Both the position numbers and the translations under genes were made by a program. From Prescottella defluvii (GTDB lineage Bacteria > Actinomycetota > Actinomycetes > Mycobacteriales > Mycobacteriaceae), in the NCBI RefSeq assembly GCF_000738775.1, contig NZ_JPOC01000007.1, positions 62,001-126,000 of the forward strand: a stretch of 64,000 nucleotides of DNA. The letters are read 5' to 3'. A model generated the notes under the pieces. That model was not told the origin of the DNA, searched no databases, and saw nothing but the letters and a program-made list of their open reading frames with translations. Positions 16,941 to 25,110 of this stretch are shown one piece after another. Within the stretch, counting starts at the first letter, position 1, and each line of letters begins with the position of its first letter.

Positions 16941-18506
16941 CATCGACCCCGTCTCGTTGAACCGCTCGTGGAACGACAGTGCCTCGCCCAGCAGGTGCGG
17001 GGTGTGGCCGGCCGACGGGTAGGCCTCCGCGCGGTCGACGTAGTCGAGCAGCATCGCCCGGTAATCGGGGTGCGCACACTTCTCGATGACGACGCGGGAC
17101 CGCTTGCGGGGCGACAACCCCCGCAGGTCGGCCAGGCCCTGCTCGGTGACGAGCACCTGGACGTCGTGCTCGGTGTGGTCGACGTGCGGGACCATCGGCA
17201 CGATCGACGAGATCGTGCCGCCCTTCGCGGTGGACGGGCTCATGAACATCGACAGGTAGCCGTTGCGGGCGAAATCGCCCGAGCCGCCGATACCGTTCAT
17301 GATCTTGGTGCCCATGACGTGCGTGGAGTTCACGTTGCCGTAGATGTCGGCCTCGAGCATCCCGTTCATCGCGATGATGCCGAGGCGCCGGACGACCTCC
17401 GGGTGGTTGCTGATCTCCTGCGGCCGCAACACGATGTGCTTGCGGTAGAAGTCGATGTTCGACATCAGCTCGTCGATGCCCGCCTCCGACAACGCCAACG
17501 ACGTCGCCGACGCGTACCGCACCGTGCCGTGCTTGATGAGGTGCAGCATCCCGTCCTGGATCACCTCGGAGAAGCAGGTGAGCCCCTTGTGCGGGCCGGC
17601 ATCCAGCCCCTGCAGCACCGCGTTGGCGACGTTGCCGATACCGGACTGCAGCGGCAGCAGACCATCCGCGGGCAAGCGTCCCTTCGACACCTCGTACTCG
17701 AAGAAGTCGAGCACGTGCGCCGCGATGGCCTGGCTGACGTCGTCGGGCGGGGTCAGCGGGCTCGCGCTGTCGCGGGCGTGCGTCTCGACGACCGCGACCA
17801 CCTTGTTGGGATCCACGCGCAGCGTCGGCTGGCCGATGCGGTCCTCGACCGAGGTGAGCTGAATCGGCTTGCGGTACGGCGGCAGCGCGGTGCCGTAGTA
17901 GACGTCGTGGATGCCCTCCATCGCCTCCGGCACCCACGAGTTCACCTCGAGAATGACCTTGTCGGCGACGTCGAGCCAGGTCTTGTTGTTGCCGATCGAC
18001 GCGGACGGGATGAGCTCACCGGACTCGGTGATCCCGGCGACCTCGACGACCGCGACGTCGACGTTGCCGTAATAGCCCTCCCACACCTGCTGCGCGACGT
18101 GCGAGAGGTGGATGTCGACGTAGTCCATCCGGCCGGAGTTGATGTTGCGGCGCGCGGTCGGCTCGGACTGGTACGGCATCCGCAGTGAGATGCCGTCGAC
18201 CTCGGCGAGGAGACGCTCGGTGCCCGCGGACACCGAGGCTCCGGTCAGGAGGTTGATGGTGAAGTTCGACCCCGCGCCACGAACCGCGTGGATGCGGTCC
18301 GCGAGCGCGGGGATGATCGCCTTGGGCGTTCCGGCGCTGGCGAATCCACTGATCGCCACCGTGTCGTGGGGGTGGATGAACTCGACGGCCTCCGCGGCGG
18401 AGGTCACCTTGTTTCGGAACACCGAATTGCGGATCCGGGTCGGGTTCGACAGGAAGCCGGCTTCATCCATGCGCGAGGTCACAGTGACAAGGCTAACTCT
18501 CGACAT
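16929..18506 (-). CDS. acetyl-CoA hydrolase/transferase (succinyl-CoA:acetate CoA-transferase type)
   Basis: A class I CoA-transferase of the AarC/Cat1 group, about 525 residues from the ATG at 18506 (ATG at 18470 would give 513, closer to the family norm of about 505). It is expected to move CoA between succinyl-CoA and acetate, or to hydrolyse acetyl-CoA. Visible signatures are VAISGFASAGTPKAIIPALA, PLQSGIGNVANAVLQGL, the catalytic-Glu segment TCFSEVIQDGMLHL, and MNGIGGSGDFARNGYLS. It stands alone between the nickel importer and azlCD. Neither start has a good ribosome site. Confidence 0.9.
   Translation of the reverse strand: MSRVSLVTVTSRMDEAGFLSNPTRIRNSVFRNKVTSAAEAVEFIHPHDTVAISGFASAGTPKAIIPALADRIHAVRGAGSNFTINLLTGASVSAGTERLLAEVDGISLRMPYQSEPTARRNINSGRMDYVDIHLSHVAQQVWEGYYGNVDVAVVEVAGITESGELIPSASIGNNKTWLDVADKVILEVNSWVPEAMEGIHDVYYGTALPPYRKPIQLTSVEDRIGQPTLRVDPNKVVAVVETHARDSASPLTPPDDVSQAIAAHVLDFFEYEVSKGRLPADGLLPLQSGIGNVANAVLQGLDAGPHKGLTCFSEVIQDGMLHLIKHGTVRYASATSLALSEAGIDELMSNIDFYRKHIVLRPQEISNHPEVVRRLGIIAMNGMLEADIYGNVNSTHVMGTKIMNGIGGSGDFARNGYLSMFMSPSTAKGGTISSIVPMVPHVDHTEHDVQVLVTEQGLADLRGLSPRKRSRVVIEKCAHPDYRAMLLDYVDRAEAYPSAGHTPHLLGEALSFHERFNETGSMLRN
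18478..18488. promoter_or_regulatory. perfect palindrome GTCACAGTGAC near CoA-transferase start
   Basis: An 11-base perfect palindrome just upstream of the alternative start codon of the CoA-transferase gene. The identical 11-mer occurs at 19887-19897 upstream of the M23 peptidase. The core resembles Crp/GlxR-type half-sites (GTCAC/GTGAC), but the spacing is shorter than the usual TGTGA-N6-TCACA. Confidence 0.35.
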
Positions 18507-18644
18507 CCCGATGAACGTCCCGCTTCGAACAATCGAAATGCCCCTGACGTGCAGGTTTCGCTTCGCTATGCGCATGTCGATCGGTGACGCGCCCGAAACC
18601 TGCGACGAGCGCGCCCATCGCAGCGACGAACAGCGTTCACCGGT

Positions 18645-18983
18645 TCAGCCGAACACCCAATTCGCGTGAACCATGTATGCCGCGGTGCCGCCGACGATAC
18701 TGAGCAGCGCATGACGGCGCCACAGATGCAGACCCACCGTCGCGGCCAGCGCGACGGCCGCCGGTAGCGACGACGACGGCACCACCGAGACGTTCCGCAG
18801 CGTGTACACCGCGAGGATGAGCATGATGCCCACCGGCATGTGCACGCCGAGGTAGTGGACCAGTGCCGACGAGCGCAACGGTGCCATGATCGCGAACGGC
18901 ACGGCGCGCAGCGCGAAGGTGACCCCCATGATCACCGCGAGCGCGGTCAGGATGTACGAGACGTCAGGCATCGGCAGGGTCAT
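18645..18983 (-). CDS. azlD: AzlD-family amino-acid exporter small subunit
   Basis: A 112-residue membrane protein with about four helices, matching AzlD, the small partner of AzlC in branched-chain amino-acid export. The features are ALRAVPFAIMAPLRSSALVHYLGVHMPVGIMLILAVYTL and a C-terminal HALLSIVGGTAAYM helix. Its start overlaps the azlC stop by 20 bp (8 bp if the second Met is used), so the two are translated from one message. Confidence 0.9.
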   Translation of the reverse strand: MTLPMPDVSYILTALAVIMGVTFALRAVPFAIMAPLRSSALVHYLGVHMPVGIMLILAVYTLRNVSVVPSSSLPAAVALAATVGLHLWRRHALLSIVGGTAAYMVHANWVFG

Positions 18984-19725
18984 TCCCGTCCTTCCCGCGC
19001 CGCCGCAGCAGCAGGAAACGGACCAGCAGCGCCGCCACGAACAGCGTCATCGCGACCATCAGCATCTGCTCGCGCGCTACGACCAGGGCCACCAGCGCAC
19101 TCAGCAACGCGAGGATCGGGGTGGGGATGTCCCGGCGGGCACGGAACGCATCGAGCGCCAGCACGACGAACAGTGCGGTGAGTGCGAAGTCCAGGCCGAC
19201 GAGCTGCACCGGGATCGCCCCGCCGACGACGGCGCCGACGACACCGCCGAGCACCCAGTACAACTGGCAGAACACCTGGATGAAGAGGATGCGGCGGCCG
19301 CTCAGTGTGTCGGGGTCCTTACCCGCGGTCACCGCGTACGCCTCATCGGTGAGCGCGTACATGCTGTAGAGCTTCGCGACGCGTCCACGCACCCGGTACA
19401 GCGGGAACGACAGCCCGTAGAACGCGTGACGGAAATTGACCAGGAAGGTCGTCATCGCCACCGACGCGAGCGGCGTGACCGCCAGCACCAGTCCGATCGC
19501 GAGGAATTCGAGCGAGCCCGCGTAGATCATGAGCGAGAAGATCGGCGCCCACCACCAGTGGAACCCGGACTGGACCAGCAGCAGACCGAACGCCAGACCC
19601 AGCGGGAACAACCCGAAGCCGACGGAGACGGTGTCACGGGCCGCGGCGCGAACGTCGAATCGACGCGACTCCGAGGGGGAGGTGTCGAGGCCGGGGACGC
19701 ACTGCCCGGGAAACGCGCTGGTCAC
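18964..19725 (-). CDS. azlC: AzlC-family branched-chain amino-acid exporter
   Basis: A 253-residue membrane protein from GTG 19725 (an in-frame ATG at 19755 is the alternative; neither has a clear ribosome site). It matches AzlC: FGLFPLGLAFGLLLVQSGFHWWWAPIFSLMIYAGSLEFLAIGL, then LVNFRHAFYGLSFP and LTDEAYAV. With AzlD it forms a two-component exporter for branched-chain and related amino acids. A CCCCGA-AAC-TCGGGG hairpin at 19756-19770 lies immediately upstream. Confidence 0.9.
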   Translation of the reverse strand: MTSAFPGQCVPGLDTSPSESRRFDVRAAARDTVSVGFGLFPLGLAFGLLLVQSGFHWWWAPIFSLMIYAGSLEFLAIGLVLAVTPLASVAMTTFLVNFRHAFYGLSFPLYRVRGRVAKLYSMYALTDEAYAVTAGKDPDTLSGRRILFIQVFCQLYWVLGGVVGAVVGGAIPVQLVGLDFALTALFVVLALDAFRARRDIPTPILALLSALVALVVAREQMLMVAMTLFVAALLVRFLLLRRRGKDGNDPADA

Positions 19726-19755
19726 GCGGAAATGATAGGTCGGCCATCGACCCAC

Positions 19756-20190
19756 CCCCGAAACTCGGGGTCCGAGCCACCCGAGCCGAGGAGATCACTG
19801 TCACGTTTTGCCGACGCGAGCCGCGGATCGGCCGGCAGATCGATCTTGCTCGTGCGACAGCGCCGCCTCCCCCGACACGCACCTGTGTCACAGTGACGTA
19901 ATTTACGCGCCTGAGCCGACCGGGACGCCCCCTCACCTCGACATACGCCGATGCGATCGACCAGACTTCCCGGTCCGATGACGACGGAGAGTGCTGCGTC
20001 GACCTGTCCGCTTTGGGACTGGTGAGGCTTTGACCAGCAGGTTTCCTCAAAACCGGTTGGTACATAACTCATGCAGGTAAAGGTTTAGTCACGCTAGACG
20101 TTTCGATATCGCCTTGTTACCTTTTCGTGATGAAAGATCCGAGGTCGCAGTCCGAACGGGCCGACCAGAGACACAGATGAGGTATCCACT
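19756..20190. other. long intergenic region upstream of M23 peptidase, with palindromes
   Basis: A 435 bp gene-free stretch. It contains a hairpin at 19756-19770 and, at 19885-19908, the palindrome GTCACAGTGAC (19887-19897) fused to CGTAATTTACG (19896-19906). Nearer the gene lies TTGTTACC at about 20111, a single GTAACA half-site on the minus strand, reminiscent of MtrA-type sites found before cell-wall hydrolase genes. I looked for a c-di-AMP riboswitch, which often precedes such genes in actinobacteria, and did not find its conserved core. Confidence 0.5.
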
Positions 20191-20970
20191 GTGGTCAATC
20201 CCCACAGGACGATGAGTTCCCGCACCCTGAAGTCCCTGCGCCGCCACCCCACCATCAAGGCCACAGCGGCCGCGCTCACCGTCGGCGCACTGCTCACGGG
20301 GAGCATTCAGATCGGCGCCGCCACCGCGTCGGCAGCTCCCCTGCGCCTGCCGGCCGTCGGCAACGTCCAACTCCAGGTTCCCGCCGGCCCGTTCCTGCCC
20401 GGCATCGACCTCCCGACGCCCCCCGGCACGCCGACGATCGCTCCGATGCCGTGGACCCCTCCGTCGGCCGACGCCTGGACGGCCGCACCCCGACTGCTGG
20501 CGCCTGCACCGGCACCCGAACCACAGGCTGCGCCGATACCGGCGCCCATGCCCGTGCCGGTGATCGTTCCGGTGCCACCTGCCGTCGTCCAGCCCGTCGC
20601 CGGCTTCCTGACCTCGAGCTACGGACCACGCTGGGGCACCCACCACAACGGCATCGACGTCGGCGCCGATCTCGGCGTTCCGATCTTTGCGGCCGCCGGC
20701 GGTGTCGTCCTCAACGCCGGCCCGGCCTCCGGCTTCGGCCAGTGGGTACGTGTGCTGCACGACGACGGCCACATCACCGTCTACGGGCACGTCGACAGCT
20801 TCACCACCAGCGTCGGCGATCGCGTGGCCACCGGTCAGCAGATCGCCACGGTCGGCAACCGCGGCCAGTCCACCGGACCGCACCTGCACCTCGAGGTGTG
20901 GGATCCGGCCGGCATCCAGGTCGATCCGCTGATCTGGCTGCGCGACAGCAACGTTCCGGTGACCTGGTAG
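20191..20970 (+). CDS. secreted M23-family peptidase (cell-wall endopeptidase)
   Basis: A 259-residue exported protein starting at GTG 20191, chosen because GAGG lies 8 bases upstream; the ATG at 20212 is the alternative. Residues 1 to about 48 are a long signal peptide ending TASA. Residues 65-135 are Pro/Ala-rich, a spacer expected to cross the envelope. The LytM/M23 domain follows, with the zinc and catalytic residues H152 and D156 (HxxxD), H200, and H231-H233 (HLH). It should cleave peptidoglycan cross-bridges or stems. A strong hairpin follows the stop. Confidence 0.92.
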   Translation: MVNPHRTMSSRTLKSLRRHPTIKATAAALTVGALLTGSIQIGAATASAAPLRLPAVGNVQLQVPAGPFLPGIDLPTPPGTPTIAPMPWTPPSADAWTAAPRLLAPAPAPEPQAAPIPAPMPVPVIVPVPPAVVQPVAGFLTSSYGPRWGTHHNGIDVGADLGVPIFAAAGGVVLNAGPASGFGQWVRVLHDDGHITVYGHVDSFTTSVGDRVATGQQIATVGNRGQSTGPHLHLEVWDPAGIQVDPLIWLRDSNVPVTW

Positions 20971-20995
20971 CCCCACTCGGACGGATACGCGTGAA

Positions 20996-21031
20996 CGGCC
21001 CGGCCCCAACGGTTTCCGTGGAGCCGGGCCG
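20996..21031 (+). terminator. terminator hairpin after M23 peptidase
   Basis: CGGCCCGGC (20996-21004) pairs with GCCGGGCCG (21023-21031), 9 bp perfect, with a partly paired 18-base loop. It sits 25 bp after the M23 stop, between it and the convergent acyl-CoA synthetase. Confidence 0.6.
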
Positions 21032-21052
21032 ATTGCGTTCCCGCGGCGGATG

Positions 21053-22582
21053 CTAGGACGGATCCAGGACGGTGCGCAGTTCTCGCTTGAGGAGCTTCCC
21101 GCTCTGGTTCCGAGGAAGCTCGTCGACGAACCGAATCTGCTTGGGCAGCTTGAAGGGCGCGATCCTGCTCCGCGCGTGCTCGATGAGTGACTGGGCGTCG
21201 ACGGGTCCGGCGTCGACGCGCAGCACCACCACCGCCGTGATCGCCTCGATCCACTTGTCGTCCGGGGTCCCGATCACCGCCACCTCCGCGACGGCGGGAT
21301 GAGCGTAGAGCGCATCCTCCACCTCGCGGGACGCGACGAGGATGCCGCCGGTGTTGATCACATCCTTGATCCGGTCCACGACCGTCACGTACCCCTCGGC
21401 GTCCCGTGTCACCAGGTCCCCGGAATGGAACCATCCGTCACGGAAGGCGTCCGCCGTCGCCTCGGGATTGTCCCAATACCCTTGGCACAGTTGTGGAGAA
21501 CGATAGAGAATCTCGCCCGGCTCGTCGTCCGCGACGTCGTTGCCGTCGGCGTCCACCACGCGGGCCTCGACGAAGAACACCGCCCGCCCGCACGAGGACG
21601 CCCGAGTCTCGTGTTCCTCCGGCCGGAGGACCATCGCGAGCGGTCCGATCTCCGACTGGCCGAAGCAGTTGTAGAAGCCGAGCGCCGGGTACCGCTCGCG
21701 CAGGCGGTTGAGCACCGTGACCGGCATGATCGACGCCCCGTACTGCGCCTTGGTGAGCGACGACAGATCGCGGGTCTCGAGATCGGGGTGGCTCGCCAAC
21801 GGCACCCAGACGGTGGGCGCCAGGAACAGGGACCCGATCCGGTCGGTCTCGATGCGGCGCAGGATCTCCGGAATGTCCGGGGACTGCATGAGATTCACGG
21901 TCGCCCCCACCGACAGGTACGGCAACATGAACACGTGCATGCCGGCCGAATGGTACAGCGGCATGCAGATCAACGGATTGTCGTCGGCCGCCAACCCCAG
22001 CGCGATCACCGACGACACGTACTCGTGGACCAGTGCACCGTGGGTCATCATGGCGCCCTTGGGCTTCGACGTGGTGCCCGACGTGTAGAGCAGTTGCACC
22101 AGGTCACCCGTCGCCGCACCGGGCCGGTACGCCGGCACGTCGCCGGTGGAGCTGGAAGCGAGCAGCGAACCGGGCTCGTCGCGCAGCCGGATCACATGCT
22201 CGACGGCGAGATCCGGCACCGCGTCCAGTGTCGACGCCAGCTTCGGATCGACGAGGACGGCCCGCGCCCCCGACTGCGCCAGCAGGTAGTGCAGTTCGTC
22301 GCCCGTGAGCGCGTAGTTGACGGGGACATGCACCAGGCCTGCGCGGGCGCAGGCCAGGAACCCGATGACGTAGGCGTCGGAGTTGACGCCGTACGCGGCC
22401 ACCCGGTCGCCCGGCGCGAGGCCGAGCCCCAGCAGGCGCGCGGCTCCCCTCGTGACGGCGTCGTCGAGTTCTCGGTACGTCCAGGTGCGGTCGTCGAAGG
22501 TCAGAGCGGTGCGGCCGGGCTGCCGTGCGGCAGCCCGGCGCAGCACGCCGTCGACGGTGTCGGTGCGCGGATCCTCACTCAT
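21053..22582 (-). CDS. fatty-acyl-CoA synthetase / acyl-CoA ligase (FadD type)
   Basis: A 509-residue ATP-dependent acyl-CoA ligase of the ANL superfamily. Motif A3 is LLYTSGTTSKPKGAMM, followed by FYNCFGQSEIG, WFHSGDL, DRIKDVINTGG and the C-terminal Lys in NQSGKLLKREL. It adenylates a carboxylic acid and transfers it to CoA; the acid cannot be told from sequence. The start at 22582 fits the family N-terminus; longer in-frame extensions run through the next gene and are spurious. A perfect minus-strand TATAAT at 22592-22597 places transcription start almost at the ATG, suggesting a leaderless message. Confidence 0.92.
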   Translation of the reverse strand: MSEDPRTDTVDGVLRRAAARQPGRTALTFDDRTWTYRELDDAVTRGAARLLGLGLAPGDRVAAYGVNSDAYVIGFLACARAGLVHVPVNYALTGDELHYLLAQSGARAVLVDPKLASTLDAVPDLAVEHVIRLRDEPGSLLASSSTGDVPAYRPGAATGDLVQLLYTSGTTSKPKGAMMTHGALVHEYVSSVIALGLAADDNPLICMPLYHSAGMHVFMLPYLSVGATVNLMQSPDIPEILRRIETDRIGSLFLAPTVWVPLASHPDLETRDLSSLTKAQYGASIMPVTVLNRLRERYPALGFYNCFGQSEIGPLAMVLRPEEHETRASSCGRAVFFVEARVVDADGNDVADDEPGEILYRSPQLCQGYWDNPEATADAFRDGWFHSGDLVTRDAEGYVTVVDRIKDVINTGGILVASREVEDALYAHPAVAEVAVIGTPDDKWIEAITAVVVLRVDAGPVDAQSLIEHARSRIAPFKLPKQIRFVDELPRNQSGKLLKRELRTVLDPS

Positions 22583-22591
22583 GTGACGCAG

Positions 22592-22604
22592 ATTATAGGA
22601 CGTC
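22592..22604 (-). promoter_or_regulatory. -10 element TATAAT and palindrome before acyl-CoA ligase
   Basis: On the minus strand TATAAT (22592-22597) lies 9 bases before the ATG at 22582, so the message probably has almost no leader. Directly upstream is the palindrome GGACGTCC (22598-22605), well placed for a repressor that blocks polymerase. Confidence 0.5.
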
Positions 22605-22671
22605 CAACTATTGCGTAAGGGGTTTCTTTCGGCGTATCCGTTGTGTAGTTTGACGCGCCCGCGGCGCCCGA

Positions 22672-23043
22672 TCAGCCCCCGAACGCCGCGGTGATCGCAC
22701 CCATGTCGAAGTAGTCGCGCCACGCGGCGATCTTGCCGTCCACCACCTCGAAGACCCCCATCACCGGCAGCGGGGTCTCCTTCCCGAGACCGCGCAGCAC
22801 ATCGGTCCGCTCGTTCATCACGATGCCACCGGACGCGACCTGCTTGTGGATCCGGAAGTCGATGCCCTCGAAGGCCGCGACGAAGCCCGCGATGAACTCC
22901 CTGATCTCGTCCCGGCCCTTCACCGGAGCCATCGGAATATTGTGATAGACAGCGTCTTCCGTGAAGTAGCTCGCCAACACGACCGGGTCCGGGTCGGACC
23001 ACGCCCCACAGAACTCCGTGACCAGATCCTCGGCTGCGCTCAT
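22672..23043 (-). CDS. SnoaL-like / limonene-epoxide-hydrolase-family protein
   Basis: A 123-residue cone-fold protein similar to limonene-1,2-epoxide hydrolases and SnoaL-like proteins. It shows the family start AEDLVTEFCGAWSDPDPVVLASYFTEDAVYHNIPM, then a GRDEIREFIAGF helix, RTDVL, and the C-terminal VMGVFEVVDGKIAAWRDYFDMG. The Asp/Arg/Asp hydrolase triad is plausibly the R and D of ERTD plus the D of WRDYFD. It lies downstream of the TetR gene on the same strand. Its upstream region carries one arm of the TetR palindrome. Confidence 0.85.
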   Translation of the reverse strand: MSAAEDLVTEFCGAWSDPDPVVLASYFTEDAVYHNIPMAPVKGRDEIREFIAGFVAAFEGIDFRIHKQVASGGIVMNERTDVLRGLGKETPLPVMGVFEVVDGKIAAWRDYFDMGAITAAFGG

Positions 23044-23085
23044 GTGCCCATTCCCCTTCTCCCAACCGGTTCCCGAGCGGGACAG

Positions 23086-23095
23086 TAGCCGATAC
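23086..23095. promoter_or_regulatory. half-operator TAGCCGATAC before SnoaL-like gene
   Basis: The 10-mer TAGCCGATAC is identical to the left arm of the palindrome at 23768-23792. Its inverted partner is absent here, so it may be a weak or half-site for the same TetR-family regulator, located 43 bp upstream of the SnoaL-like gene. Confidence 0.45.
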
Positions 23096-23121
23096 CTCTC
23101 AGGGAGACATGCCCATTCGCT

Positions 23122-23715
23122 TCACCGAGGCAGGATGCCGTGCAGCACGATGTCGACCAGCGCCGCCGACAGCCCGTCCTGGTCCTGCACGTCGCGGACC
23201 GACTGCGCGAAGATCGCCGTGCCGGCGATGACGTCGAGCAGCGTGTCCTGGTCGATACCCTGCCGCACCTCGCCGTCCGCGACAGCCGCGCCCAACCGTC
23301 GCCCCAACTCCTCACGGATCACCTCGAGCTGATCGGTGAGCAGCGCCTTGCGGAGCGATTCGTCGGTGCGAACCTCGCTCATGAGCGCGGGAACCGCCTC
23401 CCGCGCGGCCGGTCCGCCGAACAGCGCCACGGCACCGTACGTGAGCCGCGCTACCTCCTCCCCGATCGGAAGGTCCGACATGTTCTCGGACTCCGCAACC
23501 GGATACACGGCGTCGTGGACGATGTGGGCCTTGGAGGGCCACCGCCGGTAGATCGCCGGCCTCCCCACACCCGCGCGTGTCGCGATCGCGTCGATCGACG
23601 TCCCCGCATAGCCGTTCTCGACCAGCAAGTCGCGGGTGGCCTGCAGGACGGCGTCGTCGATCTCGGGGTTTCGCTGCGGCCCGAGACGGTGCTGCGCTCG
23701 CCGCTTCTTGGACAT
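23122..23715 (-). CDS. TetR-family transcriptional regulator
   Basis: A 197-residue TetR regulator from ATG 23715. The helix-turn-helix is at residues 19-65 (DDAVLQATRDLLVENGYAGTSIDAIATRAGVGRPAIYRRWPSKAHI). The C-terminal domain ends with a TetR_C-type helix bundle. The open frame continues far upstream antisense to the kinase-like gene but lacks similarity. It is divergent from the kinase-like gene, and a perfect 10+10 bp palindrome lies in the shared promoter, so autoregulation and control of both sides are likely. Confidence 0.9.
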   Translation of the reverse strand: MSKKRRAQHRLGPQRNPEIDDAVLQATRDLLVENGYAGTSIDAIATRAGVGRPAIYRRWPSKAHIVHDAVYPVAESENMSDLPIGEEVARLTYGAVALFGGPAAREAVPALMSEVRTDESLRKALLTDQLEVIREELGRRLGAAVADGEVRQGIDQDTLLDVIAGTAIFAQSVRDVQDQDGLSAALVDIVLHGILPR

Positions 23716-23767
23716 CGAACGAACCCCTTGCGTAGAGATGTGACGGGCGTTACATTGTGTCACGTCG

Positions 23768-23792
23768 TAGCCGATACGGAATGTATCGGCTA
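23768..23792. promoter_or_regulatory. perfect palindromic TetR operator
   Basis: TAGCCGATAC (23768-23777) and GTATCGGCTA (23783-23792) are perfect inverted repeats of 10 bases around GGAAT. They lie midway between the TetR gene (start 23715) and the divergent kinase-like gene (start 23926). Confidence 0.75.
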
Positions 23793-23925
23793 GAGCTTTT
23801 CCCGCCCCGCCGACACACCGGGGCCGTCGACCCACCCGCTCTTCCTGCCGTACCGCTGGACCCGCTGGACCGCATCGAATCCACGCATGCGAGGCGTCAC
23901 ACGCCTCCGCCGTCGAAGGGGCGTC

Positions 23926-25110
23926 ATGAGTTCCGAGAAGACACAGGACCAGGACTTCTCCGAGGTCGCCAGACCCGGACAGTCCCGGACCGACCCCGCC
24001 GAACTGGCGTCCCGCCTCGAGCGGTGGCTGCGCACCAAACTGCCCGCCGACGCGAATCCTCAGGTCACCGACGTGCAGGTGCCCGCCGCGAACGGGATGT
24101 CCAACGAGACGATCCTGTTCGACGCCCTGTGGGACGAGGACGGCCAGCGGCGTCACCACGACCTCGTGGCCCGCATCGCACCAGCCCCGTCGGGGGTGCC
24201 GATCTTCCCGTCGTACGACATCGACCAGCAGTTCGAGGTGATCAAGACGGTCGGGGAGCACTCCGTCGTCCCCGTGCCGCGCGTGTACTGGTCCGAGACC
24301 TCCCCCGAGGCCCTCGGCGGCGAGTTCTTCGTGATGGAACGCGTCGACGGCCAGGTTCCGCCGGACGTGATGCCGTACAACTTCGGCTCGTGGCTGTCCG
24401 AAGGATCCGCCGACGACCGCCGGGAACTGCAGACCGCATCGATACGGATCCTGGCCGAGCTGCACGCGATACCCGAACCGGCGCAACTGTTCCCGAGTCT
24501 CGCTACCGAGCTCGGGTCGGTGCCGGCGACCGCCGACGCCGCACTGGCCGTGCACGTGGCCGGGCAGCGTCGCTACTACGAGTGGGCCACTCGGTCCGGC
24601 CCCCGCTCACCACTCATCGAACGCGGCCTCGACTGGCTCGACGAGCATCGGCCGGCCGTCGCCGGCCCCGCCGTGCTGTGCTGGGGCGACTCCCGGGTCG
24701 GGAACATCATGTACCGGGACTTCCGGCCGGTGGCGGTACTCGACTGGGAGATGGCCACTCTCGGGCCGCGGGAGTTGGATCTGGGCTGGATGATCTTCAT
24801 CCACCGGTTCTTCGAGGACCTCGCCGGTGTCGCCGGACTGCCCGGGCTGCCCGACTTCCTGCGTCGCGGCGACGTCGCCGCGACGTACCGCGAACTGACC
24901 GACCACGACGCCGACGATCTGGATTTCTACACGTTCTACGCCGCGCTCCGGCACGCCATCATCATGTTCCGCGTGCAGAGCCGTGCGGTCGCGTTCGGAC
25001 AGGCCCAGATACCCGAGGACCCGGACGACATGATCCTGCACCGCAAGACCGTCGAGGAGATGCTCGACGGCACCTACTGGGCTCGCGTCAACGGGCAGGA
25101 GGTCGCCTGA
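23926..25110 (+). CDS. phosphotransferase-family (APH/ACAD10-11-like) kinase
   Basis: A 394-residue protein of the aminoglycoside-phosphotransferase-like fold, of the group often found with acyl-CoA dehydrogenases and thought to phosphorylate hydroxy-acyl substrates. The catalytic loop is LCWGDSRVGNIMY, with Trp in place of the usual His before GD, followed by the metal-binding VLDWEMATLG. The ATG at 23926 is preceded by AAGGGG. Its TGA overlaps the ATG of the next gene, so the two products are likely made together. No acyl-CoA dehydrogenase is in the window beside it. Confidence 0.8.
   Translation: MSSEKTQDQDFSEVARPGQSRTDPAELASRLERWLRTKLPADANPQVTDVQVPAANGMSNETILFDALWDEDGQRRHHDLVARIAPAPSGVPIFPSYDIDQQFEVIKTVGEHSVVPVPRVYWSETSPEALGGEFFVMERVDGQVPPDVMPYNFGSWLSEGSADDRRELQTASIRILAELHAIPEPAQLFPSLATELGSVPATADAALAVHVAGQRRYYEWATRSGPRSPLIERGLDWLDEHRPAVAGPAVLCWGDSRVGNIMYRDFRPVAVLDWEMATLGPRELDLGWMIFIHRFFEDLAGVAGLPGLPDFLRRGDVAATYRELTDHDADDLDFYTFYAALRHAIIMFRVQSRAVAFGQAQIPEDPDDMILHRKTVEEMLDGTYWARVNGQEVA

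Noticed and set aside
16968-18188. 406-codon plus-strand frame antisense to the CoA-transferase
   Set aside because: The minus-strand product matches its family throughout; the antisense frame is His/Arg/Val-rich shadow.
19756-20190. possible c-di-AMP (ydaO) riboswitch before the M23 peptidase
   Set aside because: These often precede actinobacterial wall hydrolases, but I could not find the conserved core or pairing.
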